This document shows, piece after piece, positions 27,341-35,455 of a DNA stretch of 52,529 nucleotides. Position numbers and translations under genes: made by a program. The first letter of the stretch is position 1. The number at the start of each line of letters is the position of its first letter. Origin of the DNA: an uncultured Rikenellaceae bacterium (lineage in GTDB: Bacteria; Bacteroidota; Bacteroidia; Bacteroidales; Rikenellaceae); NCBI GenBank assembly GCA_947040435.1, contig CAMRBL010000006.1, positions 1 to 52,529 on the forward strand, written 5' to 3'. Below the pieces are notes generated by a model. The model searched no databases. It was not told the origin of the DNA and saw nothing but the letters and a program-made list of their open reading frames with translations.

Positions 27341-29323
27341 ATGATAGATAATGGAACAATAGATAGAATTTTTGCAGCCGCTAACATTGTAGATATTGTG
27401 GGCGATTTCGTCTCTTTACGCAAGAAAGGAGTCAACTTTCAAGCCTGCTGCCCTTTTCATAATGAAAAGACACCTTCGTTTGTTGTATCTCCATCAAAAG
27501 GGCTATTCAAGTGCTTTGGTTGTGGTAAAGGGGGAAATTCTGTCACTTTTGTGATGGAACACGAGTCGATGGGGTATGTGGATGCTCTTAAATATGTAGC
27601 AAAAAAATATGGAATCGAAATTGTAGAGAAAGAACTATCTGTCGACGACATAAAGAAAAATGATGACAGAGAGAGTATGATGATAGCGAGTACATACGCT
27701 TCGGAATACTTTACTAAATATCTACACGACTCTGAGGAGGGCAAAAACATAGGATTGTCATACTTTCAAGAGAGAGGATTTACGCCTAGTACAATAAATA
27801 AATTTAGATTGGGATTCTGCCCTACTACGGGAAATCAATTCACTAATGACGCAATAGCTGCTGGATATAAAGAACAATTCCTAACAGCTACCGGATTAAC
27901 GGGAAAGAGAGAGAGCGATGGCAAACTATACGATAGATTCTACGGTAGAATAATATTCCCAATACACGCAATTAGTGGTAGAGTCACCGCTTTTGGTGGT
28001 AGAACACTGCGAACAGATAAAAAAGTAGCAAAATATGTAAACTCTCCCGAAAGCGAAATATACCATAAAAGTAATATTCTTTATGGTCTCTTCTTCGCCA
28101 AGAAAGCAATAATGCAAGATAATTGCTGTATATTAGTAGAGGGATATACTGATGTTATTTCACTTCACCAATCTGGAGTAGAGAATGTTGTTTCATCTTC
28201 GGGAACTTCTCTTACGGTTGAACAAGTGAGATTGATTAGCCGATTCACTAAGAATATTACAGTAATATATGATGGCGACAACGCAGGTATTAAAGCTTCT
28301 CTTAGGGGAATTGACATTATTCTACGTGAGGGGCTTAATGTTCGTATAATACTGCTACCTGAAGGAGATGACCCTGACTCATTTGCAAAAAAACACTCTG
28401 CTAATGAGCTTAAAGAGTATATTCGTGAAAATGAAGAGGATTTTATATCGTTCAAAACTCGTGTGCTCCTAAAAGGTGCAGGAGACGACCCTATAAAACG
28501 TGCCGAACTCATTACAGATATTGTAAACTCTATGGCGGAAGTGCCCGATAATATAATGAGAGCCGTATATATCAAAGAGTCTGCCAAGATTCTAGGTATA
28601 TCAGAACACATTTTATTAGAAGAGGTTGCAAGAAAAAGAATTTCACATGAGTCGGATACGCAGACGAAAGAGTTCATTAGAAATCAACAAAGATTCGAAC
28701 CACAAAGATATACACAACATAATGCAGTAATATCACCGCCAACTAGCCAATTTGGGTCAAGTATCGATGAAATTGAAAAAGAGATTGTAAAATATCTACT
28801 AAAATATGGCAACTCTTCGTTTAGTTACAAGGAAGGCAAGGAATTTGTTAAGTTAAACGTTGCAGAGATTATTATTGGTGATATTGAGAGCAATGGAATA
28901 GTGCTTCAAAATAGTGCTTACAGAGAGATTTACAAAACATACCTCGAACTACACAAACAAAAAATTGTGGAAGAGAGCACTGAACTTATTCCAATGTACA
29001 ACTTCATTAACCACCACATACCTGAAGTGTGCAATGCTGTTGTTGACATTCTGACCTTGGAGGACAACTACAAAATGAGTAACATTTGGAAAAAACACGA
29101 TATAGCAGAGGAGAAAGAGGAAGATATGTTAAGTGAGGTTGTTCCGAGAACAATCATACTATATAAGAGTAAAGCAATAGAGTCAATCATTGCCGAGCTA
29201 CAACGAAATTTAATCGAAGAAGGTATAAGCGAAGAGAAACAATCTGAAATACTATTTAAAATTACGGCTCTCAATAGAGAGAGACTATCTATTGCAACGA
29301 GGCTAAAGAGATTAATGTTATAG
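27341..29323 (+). CDS. dnaG: DNA primase DnaG
   Basis: Synthesises RNA primers for replication. The N-terminal CHC2 zinc finger is formed by Cys37, His40, Cys58 and Cys61 (CCPFHNEKTPSF ... FKCFGCGKGG). The TOPRIM catalytic domain has the acidic residues Glu267 (VEGYTDV) and Asp311/Asp313 (YDGDNAG). The C-terminal 200 residues are the variable helicase-binding region. The 660-residue length is within the usual range. It is divergent from uvrB with a 59-bp shared regulatory gap, and is followed 55 bp later by the patatin-Omp85 gene, whose function is unrelated. Confidence 0.97.
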   Translation: MIDNGTIDRIFAAANIVDIVGDFVSLRKKGVNFQACCPFHNEKTPSFVVSPSKGLFKCFGCGKGGNSVTFVMEHESMGYVDALKYVAKKYGIEIVEKELSVDDIKKNDDRESMMIASTYASEYFTKYLHDSEEGKNIGLSYFQERGFTPSTINKFRLGFCPTTGNQFTNDAIAAGYKEQFLTATGLTGKRESDGKLYDRFYGRIIFPIHAISGRVTAFGGRTLRTDKKVAKYVNSPESEIYHKSNILYGLFFAKKAIMQDNCCILVEGYTDVISLHQSGVENVVSSSGTSLTVEQVRLISRFTKNITVIYDGDNAGIKASLRGIDIILREGLNVRIILLPEGDDPDSFAKKHSANELKEYIRENEEDFISFKTRVLLKGAGDDPIKRAELITDIVNSMAEVPDNIMRAVYIKESAKILGISEHILLEEVARKRISHESDTQTKEFIRNQQRFEPQRYTQHNAVISPPTSQFGSSIDEIEKEIVKYLLKYGNSSFSYKEGKEFVKLNVAEIIIGDIESNGIVLQNSAYREIYKTYLELHKQKIVEESTELIPMYNFINHHIPEVCNAVVDILTLEDNYKMSNIWKKHDIAEEKEEDMLSEVVPRTIILYKSKAIESIIAELQRNLIEEGISEEKQSEILFKITALNRERLSIATRLKRLML

Positions 29324-29378
29324 ATAACATAGGTAATTTTCATTAAAGAGTGTGTAACAGAACATAATTAAATGTAAT

Positions 29379-31577
29379 ATGAAAAAGCTAATTATACTAC
29401 TAGTTACAATACTATTCGTTATAGGCAGTAGCTCTCATACAACACCCAAAGAGAGAAAAAAAGTAGGACTTGTTCTTAGCGGAGGTGGGGCTAAAGGGGT
29501 CGCACATGTTGGTGCTTTGAAGGTTATTCAAGAGGCGGGTATTCCTATTGACTACATCTCGGGAACGAGCATGGGGGCAATTGTTGGAGCTATGACGGCT
29601 CTCGGATACTCTCCGCAAAGTTTAGACTCAATCGTAAGAAGTTTAGATTGGGTAGATCTGTTCAGCGATAAGGTAGCGAGAAAAAATATGACTTATAATC
29701 AGAAATTAATCTCAGATAAATACATACTCTCAATAACTCTTAATAACGATAACAAACTAAATCTCGAAGGGCTTACAAGTGGACAAAATATCTTGAACCT
29801 ACTAGAGAAATTTTGTATCGGATATACAGACTCAATCTCTTTCAATAGCCTACCGATACCATTCTCTTGTGTCGCATATGACATGGTGAGCGGTAAAGTT
29901 ATAGTCCAGAATAGTGGCGACCTTCCCCTAGCAATTAGGTCTAGTATGTCGATCCCTGGAGTATTTAGACCCGTACATAGAGATGGAATGGTACTTGTAG
30001 ATGGAGGTATTGCAAACAACTACCCAGTGGACGTCGTTAGGCAGATGGGAGCAGACATTGTAATCGGTGTAGATGTGGGTGCTGATGTTATGTCGGCAGA
30101 TCAATTGAATAACCCAGCAAATCTACTCAACCAATTAACAACTTTTTACGGATTACAAAAAAACGAAGATAATATTAAAGCAACGGATCTATATATACGT
30201 CCCGATATTAATCCATATACATCTGCCAGTTTCTCGTATAATGCCATTGACACTCTAATTACTAGAGGGGAGAATGCTGCACGCAACAAATGGGTAGAGT
30301 TACTCGAACTAAAAAAAACTATCGGAATAAAAGATAGTTACATGCCTCAGTACCTCAATAAACACCCTGATTTTAACCAATTGATAGAACTAGGGGAGGT
30401 GAAATTTGAAGGGTTAAACTACATAAAACCTAATGACGTATTTAAAATTTCAACTCTACAAGAGAATACTAAGATCCATGAAGAGGAGATATACAGAGGT
30501 ATCAGAAAACTTCAAGGTTCAGGACTTTTTTCTAAGGTAAGCTATAAACTAAGTGAAACAACTCCATACGACTTAACAATTATTTTAGAAGAAAATACAC
30601 GAAATAGCATTAACTTAGGATTCCGATTCGACACGAAAGATATGGCAGCAGTGTTACTAAATGCTACATTAGCAACTAAAGGTAAGCACTTCTCTGAGTT
30701 TTATCTAACAACTAGACTGAATGAAAATCCTTATGTAAAAGTTGCATATAAAATAGGTACACCAACACAGCGAAGAAGCTCACTATCATATATGCTGAAG
30801 TACACAACAGTAAACATATATAATGACGGTAACAAATTCAGTAATATAGATTATCTTCAGAATCAGGTAGACCTTTCATTCTCAAATATTACATTTAAAG
30901 ATATGAAAATTACCGTAGGACTAAAATATGACTATTTCGACTTTGATGCACTATATACAAATCGAGCAAATGACTATCTAGAGCCTAAATCAGAAGGGCT
31001 AGTAAGTCTATATGCCGATGCCCACTACGACAGCTACGATGAACTATACTACCCTACTCGTGGTATTAGCATAGAGGCAAACTATACCGTAACAACAAAC
31101 GGGCTAAACATAAAAAAACAAGGAAGCCCATTTGGGGCACTGTTTTTTAAATTTGGAACTGCAATATCAGCATCTCCTCGTGTGACATTCCTTCCATCCG
31201 TATACACCAGAATTATACACGGCGATAATATAGCATTTCCATACCGAAATTTTATCGGCGGCTCTGTTAGTGGTAGGTATTTCAACTCTCACATGCCATT
31301 TATTGGTTTCCATAGCCTTGAAGAGACTGAAAATGCAATTATCGTAGGGCAAATTTCAACAAGATTGAGATTGTGGGAGAGCCAATACATATCTCTTAAA
31401 GCAAACTACGCAAACCATACGCCAACTGCATTTGACTTCAAAAACTCATCTAGTTTATGGGGTGCAGGGATAAGCTACTCATATAATACTGTCGTTGGAC
31501 CAGTAGAACTATTGGTAGATATGTCAAACCATTATAAAAAACCTGGAGTATATATAAGTTTCGGATACTATTTCTAA
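29379..31577 (+). CDS. Patatin-like phospholipase fused to an Omp85 outer-membrane barrel
   Basis: A 732-residue protein combining a lipase with an outer-membrane barrel, as in PlpD-type (type Vd) proteins. A signal peptide is at about 1-20 (KLIILLVTILFVIG). The patatin domain has the oxyanion loop SGGGAKG at 34-40, the nucleophile elbow GTSMG at 62-66 (Ser64) and the Asp-Gly-Gly dyad partner at 208-210. Around 345-420 lies a POTRA-like segment (VKFEGLNYIKPNDVFKIS), then a barrel of alternating aromatic strands ending in FGYYF, with an aromatic C-terminal residue as expected for Bam-dependent insertion. The catalytic Ser and Asp are intact. Cleavage of phospholipids is known for the family; the substrate here is unknown. 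Confidence 0.9.
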   Translation: MKKLIILLVTILFVIGSSSHTTPKERKKVGLVLSGGGAKGVAHVGALKVIQEAGIPIDYISGTSMGAIVGAMTALGYSPQSLDSIVRSLDWVDLFSDKVARKNMTYNQKLISDKYILSITLNNDNKLNLEGLTSGQNILNLLEKFCIGYTDSISFNSLPIPFSCVAYDMVSGKVIVQNSGDLPLAIRSSMSIPGVFRPVHRDGMVLVDGGIANNYPVDVVRQMGADIVIGVDVGADVMSADQLNNPANLLNQLTTFYGLQKNEDNIKATDLYIRPDINPYTSASFSYNAIDTLITRGENAARNKWVELLELKKTIGIKDSYMPQYLNKHPDFNQLIELGEVKFEGLNYIKPNDVFKISTLQENTKIHEEEIYRGIRKLQGSGLFSKVSYKLSETTPYDLTIILEENTRNSINLGFRFDTKDMAAVLLNATLATKGKHFSEFYLTTRLNENPYVKVAYKIGTPTQRRSSLSYMLKYTTVNIYNDGNKFSNIDYLQNQVDLSFSNITFKDMKITVGLKYDYFDFDALYTNRANDYLEPKSEGLVSLYADAHYDSYDELYYPTRGISIEANYTVTTNGLNIKKQGSPFGALFFKFGTAISASPRVTFLPSVYTRIIHGDNIAFPYRNFIGGSVSGRYFNSHMPFIGFHSLEETENAIIVGQISTRLRLWESQYISLKANYANHTPTAFDFKNSSSLWGAGISYSYNTVVGPVELLVDMSNHYKKPGVYISFGYYF

Positions 31578-31586
31578 TAGCAAAAC

Positions 31587-31619
31587 TTTATGATTCTAAA
31601 AAGAAATTTAATACCTTTG
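31587..31619 (+). promoter_or_regulatory. Putative smpB promoter (TTTATG-N19-TACCTTTG)
   Basis: TACCTTTG at 31612-31619 is an exact TAnnTTTG box, with TTTATG 19 nt upstream. The box ends 7 nt before the smpB ATG, so the transcript should have almost no leader. Confidence 0.5.
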
Positions 31620-31626
31620 TATCGCT

Positions 31627-32082
31627 ATGATAGATTATAAAAACGTAAACATAAGAAATAGAAGAGCTACATTCGATTATGAAATTCTCGATACATATAC
31701 TGCTGGAATAGTACTATACGGAACAGAAATAAAATCAATTAGACTCGGTAAAGCATCATTAATTGACTGCTTCTGCTATTTTGATAGAGGTGAGTTGTAT
31801 ATTAGAGGCGTAAATATCTCTGAGTACCTATGGGGAACATACAATAATCACCAACCTAAGAGAGATAGAAAATTACTCCTACAAAAAAAAGAACTCGCTA
31901 AATTAGAGAGACAACTCCAAGATAATGGACTCACAATAGTGGGACTAAAACTCTTTGTGAATGAACGTGGATTTGCTAAGATAAATATTGGACTGGCTAA
32001 AGGTCGTAAGAATTACGATAAAAGAGATTACATAAAAGAGAAGGACGCTAAGAGAGAGATGTCTCGTGCTATGAAGGTATAA
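31627..32082 (+). CDS. smpB: SsrA-binding protein SmpB
   Basis: Binds tmRNA and brings it to stalled ribosomes for trans-translation. Hallmarks are [20 protein letters not shown] at the start, the core [18 protein letters not shown], and [22 protein letters not shown]. The lysine-rich tail [17 protein letters not shown] is the C-terminal helix that enters the mRNA channel. The length of 151 residues is normal. No tmRNA gene is visible in this window. The gene is closed by the bidirectional hairpin at 32101-32143. Confidence 0.97.
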   Translation: MIDYKNVNIRNRRATFDYEILDTYTAGIVLYGTEIKSIRLGKASLIDCFCYFDRGELYIRGVNISEYLWGTYNNHQPKRDRKLLLQKKELAKLERQLQDNGLTIVGLKLFVNERGFAKINIGLAKGRKNYDKRDYIKEKDAKREMSRAMKV

Positions 32083-32100
32083 GGCTACAATTAAGAGATA

Positions 32101-32143
32101 AAAAAAACGCATACGTTTATATTTAAACGATGCGTTTTTTTTG
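32101..32143. terminator. Bidirectional terminator between smpB and tRNA-Arg
   Basis: A-rich and T-rich arms around AACGCAT...ATGCGTT form a stem of about 18 bp with one bulged base and a TAT-type loop. T-runs follow on both strands. It ends smpB on the plus strand and the tRNA on the minus strand. Confidence 0.85.
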
Positions 32144-32154
32144 TTTTTTAAGTG

Positions 32155-32226
32155 TGATCCCGACGAGAATCGAACTCATATCATATGAACCGGAATCATA
32201 CATTCTATCCATTGAACTACGGAACC
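32155..32226 (-). tRNA. tRNA-Arg (anticodon CCG)
   Basis: A 72-nt cloverleaf folds on the minus strand. The acceptor arm GGTTCCG pairs with CGGGATC (two G-U pairs). The D stem is GTTC/GAAT with loop AATGGATA. The anticodon stem TATGA/TCATA is perfect with loop TTCCGGT, so the anticodon is CCG and reads CGG. The variable loop has 4 nt, and the T arm ATGAG/CTCGT has loop TTCGATT. The discriminator base is A. CCA is not encoded and must be added enzymatically. Between this gene and the radical SAM gene (32227-32390) nothing else is recognised. Confidence 0.93.
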
Positions 32227-32391
32227 AAAATTATAAAGTACAAATTTGCAATAAATATATCGCTTTAGCAAATGTAACAGAGTTACAAACAATAAAAATA
32301 TTACGTTTATTGTTCTATATATTACACAGATCCTCCACGTCTAGGAAACTCAATAAACAATATACAGATAGAGAGTTACAATAAATTTTGT

Positions 32392-32399
32392 TATATTTG
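32392..32399 (+). promoter_or_regulatory. Putative -7 box (TATATTTG) for the radical SAM gene
   Basis: Exact TAnnTTTG match 20 nt upstream of the chosen ATG at 32420; no clear -33 element. Confidence 0.45.
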
Positions 32400-32419
32400 T
32401 AAGTAAATTGATATTAATA

Positions 32420-33193
32420 ATGGCAACAGCACTATTTCACGATGTGATTTTTGGACCTATACAGAGTCGCAGACTCGGTCTATCACTAGGAGTAAACCTC
32501 CTTCCACTTAGTAATAAACTTTGTAGCTTTGACTGCATATACTGCGAGTGCGGTTGGGCGGTAAAGGGGCAAAAACCTAGATTCAACTCTCGTCAAGATG
32601 TAAAAAGACTTCTAAAAGAGAAGTTAGAAGAGATGGCGAAAAAGGGGAAAATGCCCGATGTAATAACATTTGCAGGAAATGGGGAACCAACTCTACACCC
32701 CGATTTCGAGGAGATTATAAATGACACTATTAAACTTCGCAATGATATTTCACCCAAATCCAAAATTTCGGTTTTGAGCAATGCGACAATGATTAATCGC
32801 GAGAGTGTACGAAATGCACTGAATCGTGTAGACAACAATATACTAAAGTTAGACTCTGCATTTGATGAGACTGTTAGGACTATAGATAAGCCAAATGGAA
32901 CATACTCTGTTGCTGAAACAGTGGAGCTTATGAAGCTGTTCAACGGTGAGATGATTATCCAAACAATGTTTCTCAGAGGAGTAAATGAGTCGCAAACTAT
33001 CGACAATACAACAAAAAAAGAGGTGGATGCTTGGCTTAAACTTGTAGCAGAGGTTGCCCCGAAGAGTGTAATGATATATACAATAGATAGAGATACTCCT
33101 GCACAAGGGTTAACAAAGGTATCTATTGACGATTTAAAGTTAATAGCAGCTCAAGTTGAAGAGTTAGGGATTACTTGCTCTGTTGCTGGGTAA
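32420..33193 (+). CDS. Radical SAM protein, function unknown
   Basis: A 257-residue radical SAM enzyme. Cys35, Cys39 and Cys42 (LCSFDCIYCECG) form the CX3CX2C iron-sulfur site that binds S-adenosylmethionine. Other pieces are FGPIQSRRLGLSLGVNLLP at the N-terminus and FAGNGEPTLHPDF, the glycine-rich SAM-contact motif. The ATG at 32420 was chosen over an upstream TTG at 32408 because it gives the family-like start MATALFHDVIFGPIQ. This short family is widespread and sometimes annotated as related to tRNA wyosine-type enzymes, but no substrate is established. It stands alone between tRNA-Arg and prfB. The reaction cannot be inferred from sequence. Confidence 0.85.
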   Translation: MATALFHDVIFGPIQSRRLGLSLGVNLLPLSNKLCSFDCIYCECGWAVKGQKPRFNSRQDVKRLLKEKLEEMAKKGKMPDVITFAGNGEPTLHPDFEEIINDTIKLRNDISPKSKISVLSNATMINRESVRNALNRVDNNILKLDSAFDETVRTIDKPNGTYSVAETVELMKLFNGEMIIQTMFLRGVNESQTIDNTTKKEVDAWLKLVAEVAPKSVMIYTIDRDTPAQGLTKVSIDDLKLIAAQVEELGITCSVAG

Positions 33194-33217
33194 AAATATT
33201 TAGCAAACTAGGCTGCA

Positions 33218-33252
33218 AACTGCCCTACTCGGGCGGCGGTGCGTGATCGCAC
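33218..33252 (-). repeat. GC-rich two-hairpin repeat, minus-oriented copy upstream of prfB
   Basis: On the minus strand it reads GTGCG-ATCA-CGCAC, then CGCCGCCCGAGTAGGGCAGTT. It carries both hairpins of the family: stem GTGCG/CGCAC, and stem GCCC/GGGC with loop GAGTA. It lies between the radical SAM gene and prfB, in the opposite orientation to the copy downstream of prfB. Confidence 0.85.
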
Positions 33253-33292
33253 TCAACAGATATTAATTTAACATAATTAAAAAATAAGGTCA

Positions 33293-34385
33293 ATGGTGAC
33301 AACAGAACTAATTAAAGAGCTTTTAAGACGGCAGGATTCGTTGAGGAGGCATCTTTGACGTCGATAGCAGATTAATTGAACTAGAAAACGAACAAGAAAA
33401 AACCCAAACTCCAGAGTTTTGGGATGACCCAAAAAAAGCTGAACAACAACTAAAAATAGTTGCTGAGATAAAAAGCTGGGTAGATGAGTATAATACAGTA
33501 GAGTCCGCAGTGTCTGAACTAGAGATAATCCCATCATTCATTAGCGAAGGACTCGCAAGTGAAGAGGAACTTGACCTACAATACACTAAAACGCTAAGTC
33601 TTGTCGAGGCTTTGGAGTTAAGAAATATGCTCCGTGGTAAAGAGGACAAGATGGGGGCACTTATGGATATTAACTCAGGCGCAGGCGGAACAGAGAGTCT
33701 GGATTGGGTATCTATGCTACTTAGGATGTACACTAGATGGGGTGAGAAAAATGGATATACAGTCCGAATTCAAGACCTACAAGAGGGTGACGAAGTCGGA
33801 GTGAAGTCTGTTACACTTGAGTTTGAAGGTGATTGCGCATATGGTTTTTTGAAGAGTGAAAGCGGTGTGCACAGACTCGTGAGACTATCTCCATTCAATG
33901 CAAACAATAAAAGGCAAACAACATTTGCATCTGTATTTGTATCTCCTGCGGTAGATGACACAATCGATATTGTAATTAACCCCGCAGATATAGAGTGGGA
34001 CACATATCGAAGTGGTGGAGCTGGAGGGCAAAATGTAAATAAAGTGGAGACTGGGGTAAGACTGAGACACAAGCCATCGGGAATAATGATTGAGAATACT
34101 GAAACACGTTCTCAATTAATGAATAGAGAGAATGCAATGCGTATACTGCGTTCAAAACTATATCAAATAGAGATGGAGATCAGAATGCAGAAACAAAATG
34201 AACTCGAAGGAAAAAAAATGAGAGTTGAGTGGGGATCTCAAATCCGAAGCTACACTCTTCATCCATACAAACTAGTTAAGGACCACCGCACTGGAAATGA
34301 AAGTTCAGATCCAGCAGCAGTACTTAATGGTGAAATAGATGACTTTATTAAAGCGTATCTAATGGAGTATGGAGCTAACGAGTAG
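33293..34385 (+). CDS. prfB: Peptide chain release factor 2, with programmed +1 frameshift
   Basis: Recognises UGA and UAA stop codons and releases the peptide. Translation starts at the ATG at 33293 and reads 21 codons to CTT (33353-33355), where an in-frame TGA follows. A +1 shift over T33356 resumes at GAC (33357), giving ...[17 protein letters not shown], which is the normal RF2 N-terminus. The joined protein has about 363 residues. [17 protein letters not shown] holds the catalytic GGQ, and [17 protein letters not shown] and [13 protein letters not shown] are typical of RF2. Without the shift only a 21-residue peptide is made, so RF2 controls its own level: low RF2 means slow reading of UGA and more shifting. 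The gene is bracketed by inverted copies of the dispersed repeat. Confidence 0.97.
33341..33359 (+). promoter_or_regulatory. RF2 programmed frameshift site
   Basis: The site reads TTG AGG AGG CAT CTT TGA C. It has the internal Shine-Dalgarno-like AGGAGG three bases upstream of the CTT shift codon, then TGA followed by C (a weak stop context). It matches the classical prfB autoregulatory signal closely. Confidence 0.95.
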
Positions 34386-34438
34386 ATTTTAAGTTTTATA
34401 TAACTGCCCTTCGCGGGCAGTTATATAAAACTTAAAAT
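34386..34438. terminator. Perfect 24-bp-stem hairpin directly after prfB
   Basis: Arms 34386-34409 and 34415-34438 are exact reverse complements around the 5-nt loop TTCGC, starting at the first base after the prfB stop codon. The centre (AACTGCCC...GGGCAGTT) is part of the dispersed repeat; the outer part is AT-rich. It probably terminates or stabilises the prfB mRNA, although the right arm is not followed by a clean T-run on the plus strand. Confidence 0.75.
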
Positions 34439-34451
34439 AAAATTCTGTTCA

Positions 34452-34497
34452 GTGCGATCACGCACCGCCGCCCGCGAAGGGCAGTTCCGTCAAACTA
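34452..34497 (+). repeat. GC-rich two-hairpin repeat, plus-oriented copy downstream of prfB
   Basis: GTGCG-ATCA-CGCAC is followed by CGCCGCCCGCGAAGGGCAGTT and CCGTCAAACTA. The first stem is identical to that of the minus copy at 33218-33252 and differs from the 41.7-kb array by a paired change at the outer base pair. It ends 92 bp before the vWA gene. Confidence 0.88.
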
Positions 34498-34589
34498 AAT
34501 CTACTATTATTGCAACTTTTTATCACAAAAAAGCGTAATAATACAAAAAAATGGACTATATTACTCCTCAATATAATTCATATACGTAA

Positions 34590-35447
34590 ATGTACAACGC
34601 TAGAATAACAAGACAGAATCCTACGGGGTTTATAATTCTCATTGACCAATCAGGTTCAATGTCAGAGGAGATTACAATTCGCGAATACAAAACAACTAAA
34701 GCAGATGCAGTATCATATGCAACTAATCTGCTATTGAGTGAACTTATATTCCGATCTAAAAGAGATGAAGGAGTTAATGACTACTTCGAAATCGCCGTTA
34801 TAGGATACAAAGGTGATAGTGCTAAGAGTTTAATTGAAGGTTCAGATTCATTCATAAAACCATCACAACTCATAGCAATGAACCCTAGACAGAAGCAAAT
34901 CACAATGGAAAGAGTTCTCCCAAATGGAGATGTTTCGTTCTCAACAACAAAACAACCATACTGGATCGAATCTGAAGCAGAGGGGAGTACGCCGATGTAT
35001 AGCGCACTATCATATGCATATGACCTAGCAAATAAGTGGTGTAAAAAAGGGCAAAATAGAGAGAGTTACCCTCTTACTATTTTTAACATTACTGATGGCG
35101 AGTCTACTGATGCCAATGACGAGAGTCTAAACGAAATAGCCTCTAAAATTAAAAATCTGAAAACTGAAGATGGCAATATAGTTCTAATTAATATCCACAT
35201 CTCAAATACAGAGCTACATAATCCAACAATATTCCCATCATCATACTCTCAACTACCAGATAACAAATATGCTAAGCTACTATTTGATATGTCTAGTGTT
35301 ATGCCTGCTATATACAACGAGAGTATTAGCGAGATAACAAAAGAGAACTCAAACCCTCCATATAGAGGGATGAGCTACAACACATCAATAAATGAACTGA
35401 TTTCAATGATGAATATTGGCTCAATAAGTGTAAATTTAATTGAGTAG
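34590..35447 (+). CDS. von Willebrand factor A domain protein
   Basis: A 285-residue cytoplasmic protein made almost entirely of one vWA domain. The metal-ion-dependent adhesion site looks intact: DQSGS at 19-23 (Asp19, Ser21, Ser23), Thr134 in EGSTPMYSAL, and Asp169 in NITDGES. It therefore should bind a divalent metal and a partner protein. There is no signal peptide or membrane segment. It resembles the TerY-like intracellular vWA proteins that occur with kinase and phosphatase genes. It is followed 8 bp later by a pseudokinase-WG gene, and the two form an operon closed by the terminator at 36863-36907. No PP2C phosphatase gene is present, unlike in TerY-kinase-phosphatase triads. The biological role is unknown. 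Confidence 0.88.
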   Translation: MYNARITRQNPTGFIILIDQSGSMSEEITIREYKTTKADAVSYATNLLLSELIFRSKRDEGVNDYFEIAVIGYKGDSAKSLIEGSDSFIKPSQLIAMNPRQKQITMERVLPNGDVSFSTTKQPYWIESEAEGSTPMYSALSYAYDLANKWCKKGQNRESYPLTIFNITDGESTDANDESLNEIASKIKNLKTEDGNIVLINIHISNTELHNPTIFPSSYSQLPDNKYAKLLFDMSSVMPAIYNESISEITKENSNPPYRGMSYNTSINELISMMNIGSISVNLIE

Positions 35448-35455
35448 ACCAAACT

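Noticed and set aside
32227-32260. TAATTTTG directly before the tRNA-Arg gene as its promoter
   Set aside because: The box abuts the first base of the tRNA, leaving no room for a start site, and the spacing to the nearest TTG is only 15 nt.
32130-32384. An 84-codon open frame on the plus strand
   Set aside because: It runs across the antisense of tRNA-Arg and through the terminator; its predicted protein matches nothing recognisable.
33277-33537. Open frames on the minus strand across prfB
   Set aside because: They are shadows of prfB. The plus-strand frame break here is the RF2 frameshift, not a pseudogene.
33218-34497. Inverted repeats around prfB as ends of a transposon
   Set aside because: No transposase or target-site duplication is visible, the enclosed gene is an essential housekeeping gene, and the same repeats occur elsewhere without cargo.
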